Below the pieces are notes generated by a model. It saw nothing but the letters and a program-made list of their open reading frames with translations, was not told where the DNA came from and did no database searches. This document shows positions 1 to 8,495 of a DNA stretch of 64,000 nt, piece by piece (within the stretch, counting starts at the first letter, position 1; each line of letters begins with the position of its first letter). This stretch comes from Roseicyclus marinus (GTDB lineage: Bacteria > Pseudomonadota > Alphaproteobacteria > Rhodobacterales > Rhodobacteraceae), in assembly GCF_030163795.1 (NCBI RefSeq), contig NZ_JASJOF010000005.1, positions 248,001 to 312,000 of the forward strand. Reading direction: 5' to 3'. The position numbers and the translations under genes are program-made.

Positions 1-423
1 TATGGATTTGTCGGCATAAGCCCGACCCAGAAACAGCTTGAAGGGGATGCGTTCGACGCTCGAAAGCTTGGCTTCGCTGTCGCCCGCGCCAAAGCCTGTG
101 ACCGCCAGCAAGCGCCGGACGCCAGCCACCTCCATCACGGGGATCAGCGCCGCGGCTGCATCCGAGAACAGCGTCGTGCGCTTGAGCGCGCGAAGATCGC
201 GCGGAACGCCGAGCGTCAGGATCACCGCATCCGAGCCCGCGACCGCCTGCGCGAGGACGACGGGATCCGTCGCATCGCCGGTGACGGGTTCGAAACCGGG
301 GGCCTCGATCCCCATCCGGTCCGCACTGCGCGCAAGGGCCCGCACGACATGGCCGCGCGACAGGGCATACTCCACGACCTTTCGGCCAATGCCGCGACTT
401 GCGCCGATGACGGTGATCTGCAT
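1..423 (-). CDS. NAD(P)H-binding protein (NmrA/SDR-like), C-terminus outside window
   Basis: The visible 141 codons start at the ATG whose complement is at 421-423 and run off the left edge, so the C-terminal part is missing. The N-terminus (MQITVIGASRGIG, glycine motif at residues 7-13) begins a Rossmann fold. It continues with the beta-alpha pattern of the atypical SDR family that includes NmrA and NAD(P)H-binding quinone-reductase-like proteins (VRALARS after the second strand, GDATDP, then VILTLGVP). That family binds NAD(P) without a fixed catalytic tetrad, so no substrate can be named. It is cytoplasmic, with no signal peptide. Transcription runs away from algH; the gap to algH is under 100 bp and holds a short tandem duplication. 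Confidence 0.75.
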   Translation of the reverse strand, partial: MQITVIGASRGIGRKVVEYALSRGHVVRALARSADRMGIEAPGFEPVTGDATDPVVLAQAVAGSDAVILTLGVPRDLRALKRTTLFSDAAAALIPVMEVAGVRRLLAVTGFGAGDSEAKLSSVERIPFKLFLGRAYADKSI

Positions 424-490
424 GGCGTAATCTCCTTTCTAAGTGAGATAGAGCGCGATCGTGTCACGCCCAAGACACGGAGGGGTAAGG

Positions 491-544
491 CCCTCAGGCG
501 CGCCCGGCCTCGGACGACCCTCAGGCGCGCCCGGCCTCGGACGA
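491..544. repeat. Perfect 27-bp tandem duplication across the algH stop codon
   Basis: Two identical, adjacent 27-bp units occupy 491-517 and 518-544. The upstream unit (in algH reading direction) encodes the last residues of AlgH and its TGA at 521-523; the second unit lies just after the stop. Because 27 is a multiple of three, the duplication repeats nine codons in frame, but the first stop prevents the second unit being read. This is seen directly in the sequence. Confidence 0.9.
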
Positions 545-1099
545 CAAGGTCAGGGGCGACACCCCCAGCGTGGCCAGCGCCGCCGACCATTTGCCTTCCA
601 TGCGCTCTGCAAAGACGATCTCGGGCGTCGCATCCGCCGTCAGCCAGCCGTTTTGCGCGATCTCGTCTTCCAGTTGGCCCGGACCCCAGCCCGCATAGCC
701 CAGCGCCATCAGCGCCCGCTCCGGCCCGCCCCCCCGCGCTAGATCCTCCAGCACGTCGATGGTGGCCGTCATGGCGAAACTGTCACCGATGCGAAGCTGG
801 TCGTCCTGTCGGCCTCGATAGCCTGAGTTGTGCAACACGAAGCCGCGGCGCACCTCGACCGGCCCCCCATAGCAGACCGGCAGGTCAGGCATGCCCGCGC
901 CGCGCGGAATATCCAGTTGTTCCAACATCTCGGAAAACCGGACATCGGGCATCGGCTTGTTCACGATCAGGCCCATCGACCCATCCGGGGAATGGGCGCA
1001 CAGAAACACCACGCTGCCGTGAAACCGCGGGTCGCCCATGTCAGGCATCGCGATCAGCAGTTTTCCGGTCAGGTCCGCAAAGGCAAGGTTCGGGGTCAT
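521..1099 (-). CDS. YqgE/AlgH family protein (UPF0301)
   Basis: This 192-residue protein starts MTPNLAFADLTGKLLIAMP. I chose this start because homologues begin here; the in-frame extension upstream is Arg/Cys-rich and unlike the family. Typical UPF0301 features are visible: LTGKLLIAMP, DPRFHGSVVFLCAH, GSMGLIVNKP, the VCYGGPVE segment and GYAGWGPGQLEDEI near the C-terminus. The family is widespread in Proteobacteria. It has been linked to alginate regulation in Pseudomonas, but its biochemical role is unsettled. It is cytoplasmic and has no membrane segment. It is divergent from the secreted DsbD-alpha-like gene. Its last codons lie inside a 27-bp tandem duplication that includes the stop. 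Confidence 0.88.
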   Translation of the reverse strand: MTPNLAFADLTGKLLIAMPDMGDPRFHGSVVFLCAHSPDGSMGLIVNKPMPDVRFSEMLEQLDIPRGAGMPDLPVCYGGPVEVRRGFVLHNSGYRGRQDDQLRIGDSFAMTATIDVLEDLARGGGPERALMALGYAGWGPGQLEDEIAQNGWLTADATPEIVFAERMEGKWSAALATLGVSPLTLSSEAGRA

Positions 1100-1215
1100 G
1101 GATGGAGCATGGGGGTTCGACCCGGCGCATTCAAGCGCGACACCCGCGACACGGTCACGGGAGCGTCGCCAATTCGTGACTTCCCAAAACGGCGACCTGC
1201 GCCTAGCTGAAGCGC

Positions 1216-2043
1216 ATGAAGCACACACTCCGCACCCTTCTGTCCGCCCTTGCCGCCTGCGCCGCGACCTTCGCGGCCGCGCCCGCCATGGCCCAGTTCG
1301 AGGGCCGTTCCGCCGCCGATGTGGTGGAGGTCAGCTTCCTGCCGGGATGGCGGCTGCCCAACGGCAATCACATGGCCGGTGTCCGCATCGCGCTTGCGCC
1401 GGGATGGAAAACCTACTGGCGCGCGCCGGGCGAAGGTGGCGTACCCACGATCATCACCCTGACCGAGGCGACAGGGATCGACGGTATGGCCATCCATTGG
1501 CCCAGCCCCCAGGTCTTCTATGCCAACGGGATGCGGTCCATCGGCTACCGCGACGAGGTGATCTTGCCCGTCGAATTTTCGCTGACGCGCCAGGGCGAGA
1601 TCGCCATCGCGGGCGAGATCGATCTGGGCGTCTGCCTCGATGTCTGCATGCCGGTAACGCTGGATCTGGCGGGGCTTCTGCCTCCCGTGACCGACCGGGT
1701 GCACGAGATCGGTCTTGCGCTGGCCGACCGCCCTCTGACCGCGACCGAAGCCGGGGCGGGGCGCGCCACCTGCGCGGTGCAACCCATCGCCGATGGTTTG
1801 CGGGTCACCGTCTCGGTCGACCTGCCCACCACTGGCAATGACGAAACGCTGGTTCTGGAACATCGCAACCCGGGCATCTGGGTCTCCGAATCGACCACGC
1901 GGCGCGAGGGTGCAACGGTTCGTGCGGTGGCCGACGTGATCCCGCCCGGGCGTCCCGGCCCCTTTCCGTTGAGCCGGTCGGACCTGCGCATCACCGTGAT
2001 CGGCAGCCGGATGGCAGTCGAACTGGACGGCTGCATCGGCTGA
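1216..2043 (+). CDS. Secreted DsbD alpha-domain-like protein
   Basis: A 275-residue protein with a clear signal peptide (MKHTLRTLLSALAACAATFAA, cleavage after APAMA near residue 26), so it is periplasmic or envelope-bound. The body resembles the N-terminal immunoglobulin-like domain of thiol:disulfide reductases DsbD/ScsB: GWKTYWRAPGEGG, IHWPSP, IGYRDEVILPVEF, and a cysteine pair C140-x3-C144 in GVCLDVCMP. In the DsbD/ScsB family this pair hands electrons to periplasmic partners. The membrane and thioredoxin domains of full DsbD are absent, so it needs a separate electron donor or has another role. It is convergent with the RND pump genes (7-bp gap) and divergent from algH. Confidence 0.82.
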   Translation: MKHTLRTLLSALAACAATFAAAPAMAQFEGRSAADVVEVSFLPGWRLPNGNHMAGVRIALAPGWKTYWRAPGEGGVPTIITLTEATGIDGMAIHWPSPQVFYANGMRSIGYRDEVILPVEFSLTRQGEIAIAGEIDLGVCLDVCMPVTLDLAGLLPPVTDRVHEIGLALADRPLTATEAGAGRATCAVQPIADGLRVTVSVDLPTTGNDETLVLEHRNPGIWVSESTTRREGATVRAVADVIPPGRPGPFPLSRSDLRITVIGSRMAVELDGCIG

Positions 2044-2050
2044 AGCGGCC

Positions 2051-5000
2051 TCAGCCGCGCCGCAGCCCCCGCGCCAAGGCGACCGACCAGCCGATCAGGC
2101 AAAGGATGGCCGTGCCCGCGACGAACAACGCAAAGGCGGGTAGCAGGCCAGCACCCAATGCCGCCAATGGACCTGCCATCGACCCGGTCACGATCACGCT
2201 GCCCAGCGTCGCCGCAAAGAGCAGGGTCACCGCACCGAGCAGCGCCAGCATCCCCCGCGCAAGGCCGGGATTGCGCCCCATCGCCCCCAAGGCACGCCGC
2301 AACGCGCGCATCTGGGCCGCCGCATCGCGCTGCATCGCCATGATGGCAGGCACGACCAGCAGCACGATCACCATCCCAAAGCCCAGCCCATAGACCAGCG
2401 TCACCACCGTTGGCCGCAGGAATTGCGCATCCTGCGAGCGTTCGTAAAGCAGCGGGGCCAGCCCCAGCACCGTGGTCAGCGTGGTCAACAGAACCGGCCG
2501 CAACCGGTCGCAGACGCCATCCACGATGGCGGGGATCAGGCCGCGTTCCTCGGCATATTCGTCGATCGTGGTCACCAGAACGATGGAATCGTTGATGATG
2601 ATCCCCGTCATGCCGATCAGGCCGACCACGCTGAACATCGACAGCGGAATATCCCACAAGACATGTCCGTAGATCGCGCCCACAAGGCCGAACGGGATGA
2701 TGGCCATCACCACCATCGGCCGCGTCCAGCTGGCAAAAATCCACGCCAGCACAAGGTAGATGCCGATCAGGCAGAGGATGAAACCGACAAGCGCATCGCT
2801 CAGGAATTCGCGCTCCTGCTCGGCCAGTCCCGACAGCCGGGTGGCGACCCCGAACCGTTCCTCCAGTTGCGGGACGATGACCTCCGACAGCTCTGCCATG
2901 ATCTCGGCGGCGCGCGCGGGATCATCCTCGGACAGATCGCCCGTGACCGAGATCAGCCGCAGCCCGTTCTCGCGCTGGATCAAGGAAAACCCCTGCCGCG
3001 CTTCGACCGTCACGATATCGGCCAGCGGCACGTATTGGCCCGCTGCGGCGCGCAGCAGCGTCCGGTCGAGGAAATCGGCGGTCAATTCCCCCACTGGCAA
3101 TTCCACCCGGATCGCGGCTGTGCGTGGCCCGTCGGGATAGGTCGCGGCCTCGATCCCGGCCAGACGGTGGCGCAACACGCGCCCCAAGGTGCCGATGTCA
3201 AAGCCCAGCGCCTCGCCCTGCGGGGTCAGGGTCAGGCTCAGCTCCTCGCGGTCATAGGCCATGCTGTCCTGCAATCCCGAAACCTCGGGAAAGCGGGCAA
3301 GCTGCGTCTGCAACCAGATCGCGGCCGCCTTGAGCGTCTCGGTCTCGGCGCCCGTGATCTGCACGTCGATGGCATCGCCGCCCGGCCCGCCGCGAAAGCC
3401 CCGGAAGCTGACGACCTCGGTCAAGGGCAACTGGCGCACCTCGTCCTGGAGATCGGCGACGAAGGCAAAGGCCGAATAGGGCCGCAGGTCCGCGTCGATC
3501 AGTTCGATGGCAATGGACCCCAAAAGGTCCGCGTCCTTGTTCTCGACCCCGCTCAGCCCCGGCCCGCTGGTGCCGCCCACCTCGGCCAGAACGTAGATGA
3601 GCGGGTTGACCCCATGCTCAGCCTCGTAGCGGGCGGCCACGGCCTCGGTCGCGCGCTGCATCTCGCGCACCATCGCAAGGCTGTCCTCGCGGGTCGCACC
3701 ATCGAGCATCGCGAAATTGCCGGTGCCCGACGAGAGTTCCGGCGCGTTGAAGAACCGCCATGTCACATCGCCCCGGATCACCCCCGCGACCTGCGAGGCA
3801 AGGATCAGGATCATCCCGGCAAGCAACGGGTAGCGCCCGGCGACGACGATCCGCATCGCTGGCCGGAAGGCCGTTTCCTTAACCCAATCGAAACCCCGGT
3901 TAACGACGCGGGACGGCCAGTCGTACCAATGCTCCCGCGCCGAATGGGCCAGCGCATGGGCCATATGGTTGGGCAAGACGAGAAAGCATTCCACAAGGCT
4001 CGCCAGAAGCACCGCGATGACGGTGAAGGGGATATCGGCGATCAGGCTGCCGAAGCGCCCCCCGATCACGATCAGGGCAGCAAAGGCCAGAACCGTGGTG
4101 ATCGTGGCCGAAAACACCGGTGCCGCCATGCGCCGCGCGGCCGTCTCGGCGGCGACCACAGGGCTCTCTCCCAGATGGCGTGCGCGGTAATCGGCATGTT
4201 CGCCCACGACAATGGCATCATCCACCACGATGCCCAGCGTGATGATCAGTGCGAAGAGCGAGATCATGTTGATCGTCAGCCCGGCCGCCCACATCAGCGC
4301 GATGGCGGCCAGAAGCGCCACCGGGATGCCCGCCGCGACCCAAAGAGCCGTGCGCGCATTGAGAAACAGGAACAACAACCCCACGACCAGCAACAGGCCC
4401 ATCAGTGCATTGTCGATCAGGATGTCGAGCCGGCCGGAAATCGCCTCGGCCTGCGTGCGGATCAGATCGATCGTCGCGCCCTGCGGCAAGGTCGCCTGCA
4501 TCTGCGCCGCGACCGCTTCGACCTGCGCCTGTATCGCGATGGCGTCGCCATCCTCGGACCTGTCGATGCGGATCGAGATGGCCGGGTTTTCGTCCACGAA
4601 ATAGGCGCGCTCCCGGTCCACGCCTTCGACCCGCACAAGGGCCACGTCGCCGATGGTCAGGGCGGATCCATCGTCATGGGTGCGCAGCGTCAGGGCCGCG
4701 ATCTCGGCCGCGCTTCGCTGTGCGGACCCGGTCCGGATGCGGGCATTGGCGCCGTCGACATCGCCGGCCGGTGCGGTCGAGGCGGCCGCCGCGATCACCT
4801 CGGCGATCTCGGCCATCGTGACGTCGTGGCGCACAAGCGAGACCTGCGGCACCTCCACGATCGTTTGCGGGGCGGCGACGCCGCGAATCGTGGTCCGCGT
4901 GACGCCGACCTCGAACAGGCGCGCGACGAATTCATCGGCGAACCGGCCCAATTGCGCAGGCGGCACGGGGCCTGTGATCACCACGTCGGTCACGCGGTCC

Positions 5001-5428
5001 GACCATGTGCCGCGGCGGATCTCGGGATCCTCGGCATCTTCGGGCAGATCCGTGACGGCATCGAGGGCCGCCTGCACCTCGTCGGCGGCGCGCGCCATGT
5101 CCCAGCCGGGATCGAATTCCAGCGTCAGGCTGGCGCGCCCCTCACGGCTGGTGGCCTCGGACCCGGCGACGCCGGGCACGGCCAAGAGCACGGGTTCCAA
5201 CACCGCGACAATGGCCTCGTCCACATCCTCGGCCCCGGCGCCGTCCCATGCAACGACGATGGACACGTCATCGGAAATCACATCCGGGAAAAACTGCGCC
5301 CGCATCTGCGGGATCGCGGCAAGACCCGCGACCACCATCAGCATCAAAAGCAGGTTGGCCGCCGTGCGATGCCGGGTGAAGTAGCTCAGGATACCGACAC
5401 CTTGGGGCGGGAGACGGCGCATCCTCAA
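2051..5428 (-). CDS. RND efflux transporter permease (AcrB/HAE1-like)
   Basis: The 1125-residue length fits the inner-membrane pump of a tripartite resistance-nodulation-division exporter, which drives drugs, solvents or metabolites out using the proton gradient. The two-repeat architecture is visible: TM1 near residues 22-42 (FTRHRTAANLLLMLMVV), a periplasmic porter region, a helix block near 335-500, a second porter region, then helices to the end. The paired aspartates in TM4 (GIVVDDAIVVGEH, about D403-D404) are the proton-relay residues of the family. The N-terminus starts close to the membrane, as in AcrB. Its ATG overlaps the stop of the upstream adaptor gene by 4 bp, so the two are translationally coupled. 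No outer-membrane channel gene is nearby. The substrate cannot be inferred. Confidence 0.93.
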   Translation of the reverse strand: MRMRRLPPQGVGILSYFTRHRTAANLLLMLMVVAGLAAIPQMRAQFFPDVISDDVSIVVAWDGAGAEDVDEAIVAVLEPVLLAVPGVAGSEATSREGRASLTLEFDPGWDMARAADEVQAALDAVTDLPEDAEDPEIRRGTWSDRVTDVVITGPVPPAQLGRFADEFVARLFEVGVTRTTIRGVAAPQTIVEVPQVSLVRHDVTMAEIAEVIAAAASTAPAGDVDGANARIRTGSAQRSAAEIAALTLRTHDDGSALTIGDVALVRVEGVDRERAYFVDENPAISIRIDRSEDGDAIAIQAQVEAVAAQMQATLPQGATIDLIRTQAEAISGRLDILIDNALMGLLLVVGLLFLFLNARTALWVAAGIPVALLAAIALMWAAGLTINMISLFALIITLGIVVDDAIVVGEHADYRARHLGESPVVAAETAARRMAAPVFSATITTVLAFAALIVIGGRFGSLIADIPFTVIAVLLASLVECFLVLPNHMAHALAHSAREHWYDWPSRVVNRGFDWVKETAFRPAMRIVVAGRYPLLAGMILILASQVAGVIRGDVTWRFFNAPELSSGTGNFAMLDGATREDSLAMVREMQRATEAVAARYEAEHGVNPLIYVLAEVGGTSGPGLSGVENKDADLLGSIAIELIDADLRPYSAFAFVADLQDEVRQLPLTEVVSFRGFRGGPGGDAIDVQITGAETETLKAAAIWLQTQLARFPEVSGLQDSMAYDREELSLTLTPQGEALGFDIGTLGRVLRHRLAGIEAATYPDGPRTAAIRVELPVGELTADFLDRTLLRAAAGQYVPLADIVTVEARQGFSLIQRENGLRLISVTGDLSEDDPARAAEIMAELSEVIVPQLEERFGVATRLSGLAEQEREFLSDALVGFILCLIGIYLVLAWIFASWTRPMVVMAIIPFGLVGAIYGHVLWDIPLSMFSVVGLIGMTGIIINDSIVLVTTIDEYAEERGLIPAIVDGVCDRLRPVLLTTLTTVLGLAPLLYERSQDAQFLRPTVVTLVYGLGFGMVIVLLVVPAIMAMQRDAAAQMRALRRALGAMGRNPGLARGMLALLGAVTLLFAATLGSVIVTGSMAGPLAALGAGLLPAFALFVAGTAILCLIGWSVALARGLRRG

Positions 5429-6882
5429 CTGCCCATCCGGCTTTCAAGGCGCGCCACCATCTGCGCGGGCACCGTATCTTGCCGCAACTGGTCCAGCATG
5501 CGGGCCCGCGCCTCGGCCGGGATCATGCGATTGCTTTCGACATAGGCGATCAACCGGGCGCGTCGTTCGGGGTCGAGCGCGATGGTCTCGGGCTCCGACG
5601 TGGTGTCGGCGGCTTCGGGCCGCACCGGATTGACCCGGATGCCCGCGCCCAGAACCGGGGTACGGGCCAAAACCACCTCGCGCCCGTCAAGATCCGCTGC
5701 ACGCACGAGAACCGCATCGCCTTGCCGCCGCACCAGATCGACCGCCACGGCCTCCAGCCGGTTGTCTTCGCCCAGAACCAGCACCTGCCCATCCGAGCCC
5801 AGCGCCGAGGCGGGCAGGCGCGCCACGCCTTGCACAGGCGGTTCCTGAACTTCGACCCGCACGAAATCCCCCGCGCGCAGGCCGCGCGCCGTATCGATCC
5901 GGGCGAAAAGCAGGCGGCCCGATTGCCCGGCCTCGACCGATCCGCTTTCGCGGGTCAGCACCGCCTCGGCACTCAGATCGAGGCCGAAGGTATCCAGAAC
6001 CACCCGCACCGGCGCCTCGGACAGAACGCCTCCGGCTCCGAGAAGCTGCGCATATTGCGCCGCAGAGATGCGAAACGCGACCTCCAGCGCCTCGGGGTCG
6101 ATCAGGCGGGCGATCATTTCATTGCGATTGACCAGCCGTCCGGCGACCACGTCGACCTCGGACAGGATCCCGTCGAATTCCGCGCGCAGCACTGTGCGGG
6201 CGAGCATCCGTTCCGCCTCCTCCAGCGCGATGCGGCGACGATCCAGCGCAGTTCGCGCCTGCGCGAGGCGCGCCTCGGCCTGCGCAAGCGCCTGCCTGCG
6301 CGACAGCACCGCTTGGCCGGCGGCGGCGGCGGCCAGTTCGGCGGTTTCAACGGCGGCGGCACTGCCCACACCGCGATCCAGAAGATCGACCTGCCGCGCG
6401 AATGCGCGCTGGCGCAACTCGGCCTGTGTCGCGGCGGCGGCCAGGTCGTCGCGCGACAGCGCCACCGCGGCCACCGCCTCCGTCAATTCGTTCTCGGCAT
6501 CGCGCAAATCGGCCCCGGCCGTGTCCCGGGCCGATTGCGCCTCCGACGGATCGATCCGAAGCAGAACCTGACCCGCCGAAACGGACCCGCCTTCCTCGAA
6601 ACCGGGCGCAAGGTCGATGACATTCCCCTCGGCGGGCGCGCGCAGTTCCAGAACCCGGCGCGACCGCACTTCACCGAATGCCGTCAGGACAGGGGTTTCC
6701 GTCCCGACTGTCACCGTCATCACCTCGGCGGAAAAAACACGCTCGCGCTGTGGCTGGGGCGTGCCGGTATCGGCCCACCGCGCCTCAAGGGCGCCACGGA
6801 TCGTCTGGCCCGCCATTGCCAACAGACCGACGGTCAGCGCCATCAGGAAAAGCCCGGTCAGGGCGCGGCGAAGGAATCGCAT
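5425..6882 (-). CDS. RND efflux periplasmic adaptor subunit (membrane fusion protein)
   Basis: A 485-residue adaptor that bridges an RND pump and an outer-membrane channel. It has an N-terminal membrane anchor (residues about 8-27), a first lipoyl half (LRAPAEGNVIDLAPGFEEG), a long alanine-rich coiled-coil hairpin (about 110-230, with many E/A/R heptads), the second lipoyl half (TVLRAEFDGILSEVDVVAGR) and a beta-barrel region. It is longer than typical AcrA because of an extra C-terminal tail rich in D/E/R (about 430-485). It is the first gene of a two-gene operon and overlaps the pump gene by 4 bp. No regulator is adjacent. Confidence 0.9.
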   Translation of the reverse strand: MRFLRRALTGLFLMALTVGLLAMAGQTIRGALEARWADTGTPQPQRERVFSAEVMTVTVGTETPVLTAFGEVRSRRVLELRAPAEGNVIDLAPGFEEGGSVSAGQVLLRIDPSEAQSARDTAGADLRDAENELTEAVAAVALSRDDLAAAATQAELRQRAFARQVDLLDRGVGSAAAVETAELAAAAAGQAVLSRRQALAQAEARLAQARTALDRRRIALEEAERMLARTVLRAEFDGILSEVDVVAGRLVNRNEMIARLIDPEALEVAFRISAAQYAQLLGAGGVLSEAPVRVVLDTFGLDLSAEAVLTRESGSVEAGQSGRLLFARIDTARGLRAGDFVRVEVQEPPVQGVARLPASALGSDGQVLVLGEDNRLEAVAVDLVRRQGDAVLVRAADLDGREVVLARTPVLGAGIRVNPVRPEAADTTSEPETIALDPERRARLIAYVESNRMIPAEARARMLDQLRQDTVPAQMVARLESRMGS

Positions 6883-6962
6883 GGCTCAATGCCTCAAGAG
6901 GTGCCTGCACCAGAGGTAGAGGGCGGCGCGGCAAGGTCCAAGTGACCAGTGCGCGCAGGATA

Positions 6963-6990
6963 GCGTGGCCCGATCACTCGGGTTCCACGC
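6963..6990 (-). terminator. Hairpin just past moaB, possible terminator without a U-tract
   Basis: An 11-bp stem (GCGTGG+CCCGA pairing with TCGGG+CCACGC, two unpaired Ts on one side, TCAC loop) lies 9 bp beyond the moaB stop in the moaB direction and upstream of the RND adaptor gene. No run of Ts follows the stem on the minus strand, so intrinsic termination is uncertain. It may instead stabilise the moaB mRNA end. Confidence 0.4.
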
Positions 6991-6999
6991 CACACGCGG

Positions 7000-7542
7000 T
7001 CATTTCCGTCGCAGATGTTCATCGAGCCGGGGCATGATCTCGACGAAATTGCAGGGCAGATGCCGACTGTCGAGCTGGAAGCGCAGGATTTCGTCCCAGG
7101 CATCGCGGCAGGCCCCGCTGGAGCCGGGAAGCGCGAAGAGATAAGTGCCATTCGACACGCCGCCGGTCGCCCGGCTTTGTACCGCCGAGGTGCCGATCTT
7201 TCCCATCGAGACGATGGTAAAGACGGTGCCAAAGGCCTCGATCTCTTTTTCGTAGACGTCGCGATGCGCCTCGATAGTGACGTCCCGACCGGTCAGGCCG
7301 GTACCGCCCGTGGTCAGGATCACGTCGATGCCCGGATCGGCGCACCAGATGCGCAATTGATCCGCGATGGCGTCACGCTCGTCGCGCAGGATGTGGCGCG
7401 CGGCTAGCACATGGCCCGCATCGGTCAGGCGCTGCACGAGCAGGTCGCCCGATTTGTCCTCAGACGGGCCACGGGTGTCCGACACGGCCAGAACCGCGAT
7501 TCGCACGGGGTGGAAGGGGCGGGTTTCGTCGATGCGCGACAT
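7000..7542 (-). CDS. moaB: Molybdenum cofactor biosynthesis protein B
   Basis: A 180-residue MoaB/MogA-family protein. The family motif TTGGTGLTGRDVT (about 95-107) and the C-terminal LPGSSGACRDAWDEI are clear, and they form the molybdopterin-binding site. MoaB-type proteins are thought to adenylylate molybdopterin before molybdenum insertion. It is cytosolic. The gene lies 3 bp downstream of the uracil-DNA glycosylase gene on the same strand, so the two are probably cotranscribed although functionally unrelated. Other moco genes (moaD, moaE) lie about 17 kb away in the window. Confidence 0.93.
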   Translation of the reverse strand: MSRIDETRPFHPVRIAVLAVSDTRGPSEDKSGDLLVQRLTDAGHVLAARHILRDERDAIADQLRIWCADPGIDVILTTGGTGLTGRDVTIEAHRDVYEKEIEAFGTVFTIVSMGKIGTSAVQSRATGGVSNGTYLFALPGSSGACRDAWDEILRFQLDSRHLPCNFVEIMPRLDEHLRRK

Positions 7543-7545
7543 GTC

Positions 7546-8376
7546 TCAGATCTTTCTCAGCCGGGCCTTCAGGGACAAGAGATCCTCCCACGCCTTGGCC
7601 TTGTCATGGGGTTTTCGCAGCAGGTAGGCCGGATGGAACATCGGGATCGCGGGGCGGTCCATCACCTCGGTCCATTGTCCGCGCAGGCGGGTGATGCCCT
7701 TCTGGCCGGTCAGGCCGTGGCAGGCATGATTGCCCATCAGGACAAGGATATCCGGATCGGCCAATTCGATATGGCGGCGCACGAAGGGACCCAGCATCGC
7801 CAGTTCCTCGGGCGAGGGGTCGCGGTTTTGCGGCGGGCGCCACGGCAGCATATTGGTGATGTAGACGGAACTTTCAGGGTCTGCGGCGGCGCGGTCCAGC
7901 CCGATCGCGGCCAGCATCCGGTCAAGGAGTTGCCCCGCCTTGCCGACGAAGGGCTTGCCTTGCTGATCCTCTTCGCGGCCCGGCGCATCGCCCACGATCA
8001 TGACGCGCGCGGCAGGATCGCCATCGGCAAAGACCAACCGCGTCGCCGTCTGGCTGAGCGGGCAATGGGGAAAAACCTCCATCGCCGCCTTGAGCGCGGG
8101 CAGGTCATGCGCGGCGGCTGCAGCCTCGCGCGCGATGGCAACGACGTCGACGGCATTGGCCTTGGCTGCCCCCTCGGCCGCGCGGGCGGGGGGCGGAGCA
8201 GGGCGGGAGGCGGCGGGCGGGACAGCCGGGGCGGCGGGCGGGGGGGCGGATGCGACCGGTGCGGCCTCCTCCAGCGCGAAACGGTCGACCGGCGCGTCGA
8301 GGATCGCCTCGTCCGCCCCAAGCTCGATCTGCCAATCCAGCAGCGCCAGCGCCTCGTGATACCCCATGTCATCCAT
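7546..8376 (-). CDS. Uracil-DNA glycosylase, family-4-like, lacking Fe-S cysteines
   Basis: Base-excision repair enzyme that removes uracil from DNA. I start at MDDMGYHEAL (276 residues); a longer in-frame start is possible but adds low-complexity sequence. After an N-terminal helix and an Ala/Pro-rich linker (about 38-72), the catalytic domain shows GDAPGREEDQQGKPFVG (129-145), a WRPPQNR segment (179-185) and the C-terminal HPAYLLRKP (248-256). All three are characteristic of family 4. The four cysteines that bind the 4Fe-4S cluster in typical members are mostly absent: only C105 (FPHCPL) remains of the first pair, W179 occupies the usual Cys before RPP, and the ELAMLGPF region has no Cys. 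It is followed by moaB and divergent from pyrB. Confidence 0.85.
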   Translation of the reverse strand: MDDMGYHEALALLDWQIELGADEAILDAPVDRFALEEAAPVASAPPPAAPAVPPAASRPAPPPARAAEGAAKANAVDVVAIAREAAAAAHDLPALKAAMEVFPHCPLSQTATRLVFADGDPAARVMIVGDAPGREEDQQGKPFVGKAGQLLDRMLAAIGLDRAAADPESSVYITNMLPWRPPQNRDPSPEELAMLGPFVRRHIELADPDILVLMGNHACHGLTGQKGITRLRGQWTEVMDRPAIPMFHPAYLLRKPHDKAKAWEDLLSLKARLRKI

Positions 8377-8495
8377 GACGCGCAGGCTATGCGCAGCCGC
8401 AACAAAGGAAAAGGGGGCAAGGGGCCTGACGCCTTGCCGCCCCGCCCCGCCCGCACCTATAAGCGCAGACAGGCGCAAGGCACCAGGGCGGCACG

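Noticed and set aside
2423-5545. 1040-codon plus-strand open frame opposite the RND pump
   Set aside because: It is antisense to a well-supported RND gene, has His/Gln/Asp-rich composition typical of GC-rich antisense frames and no recognisable domain.
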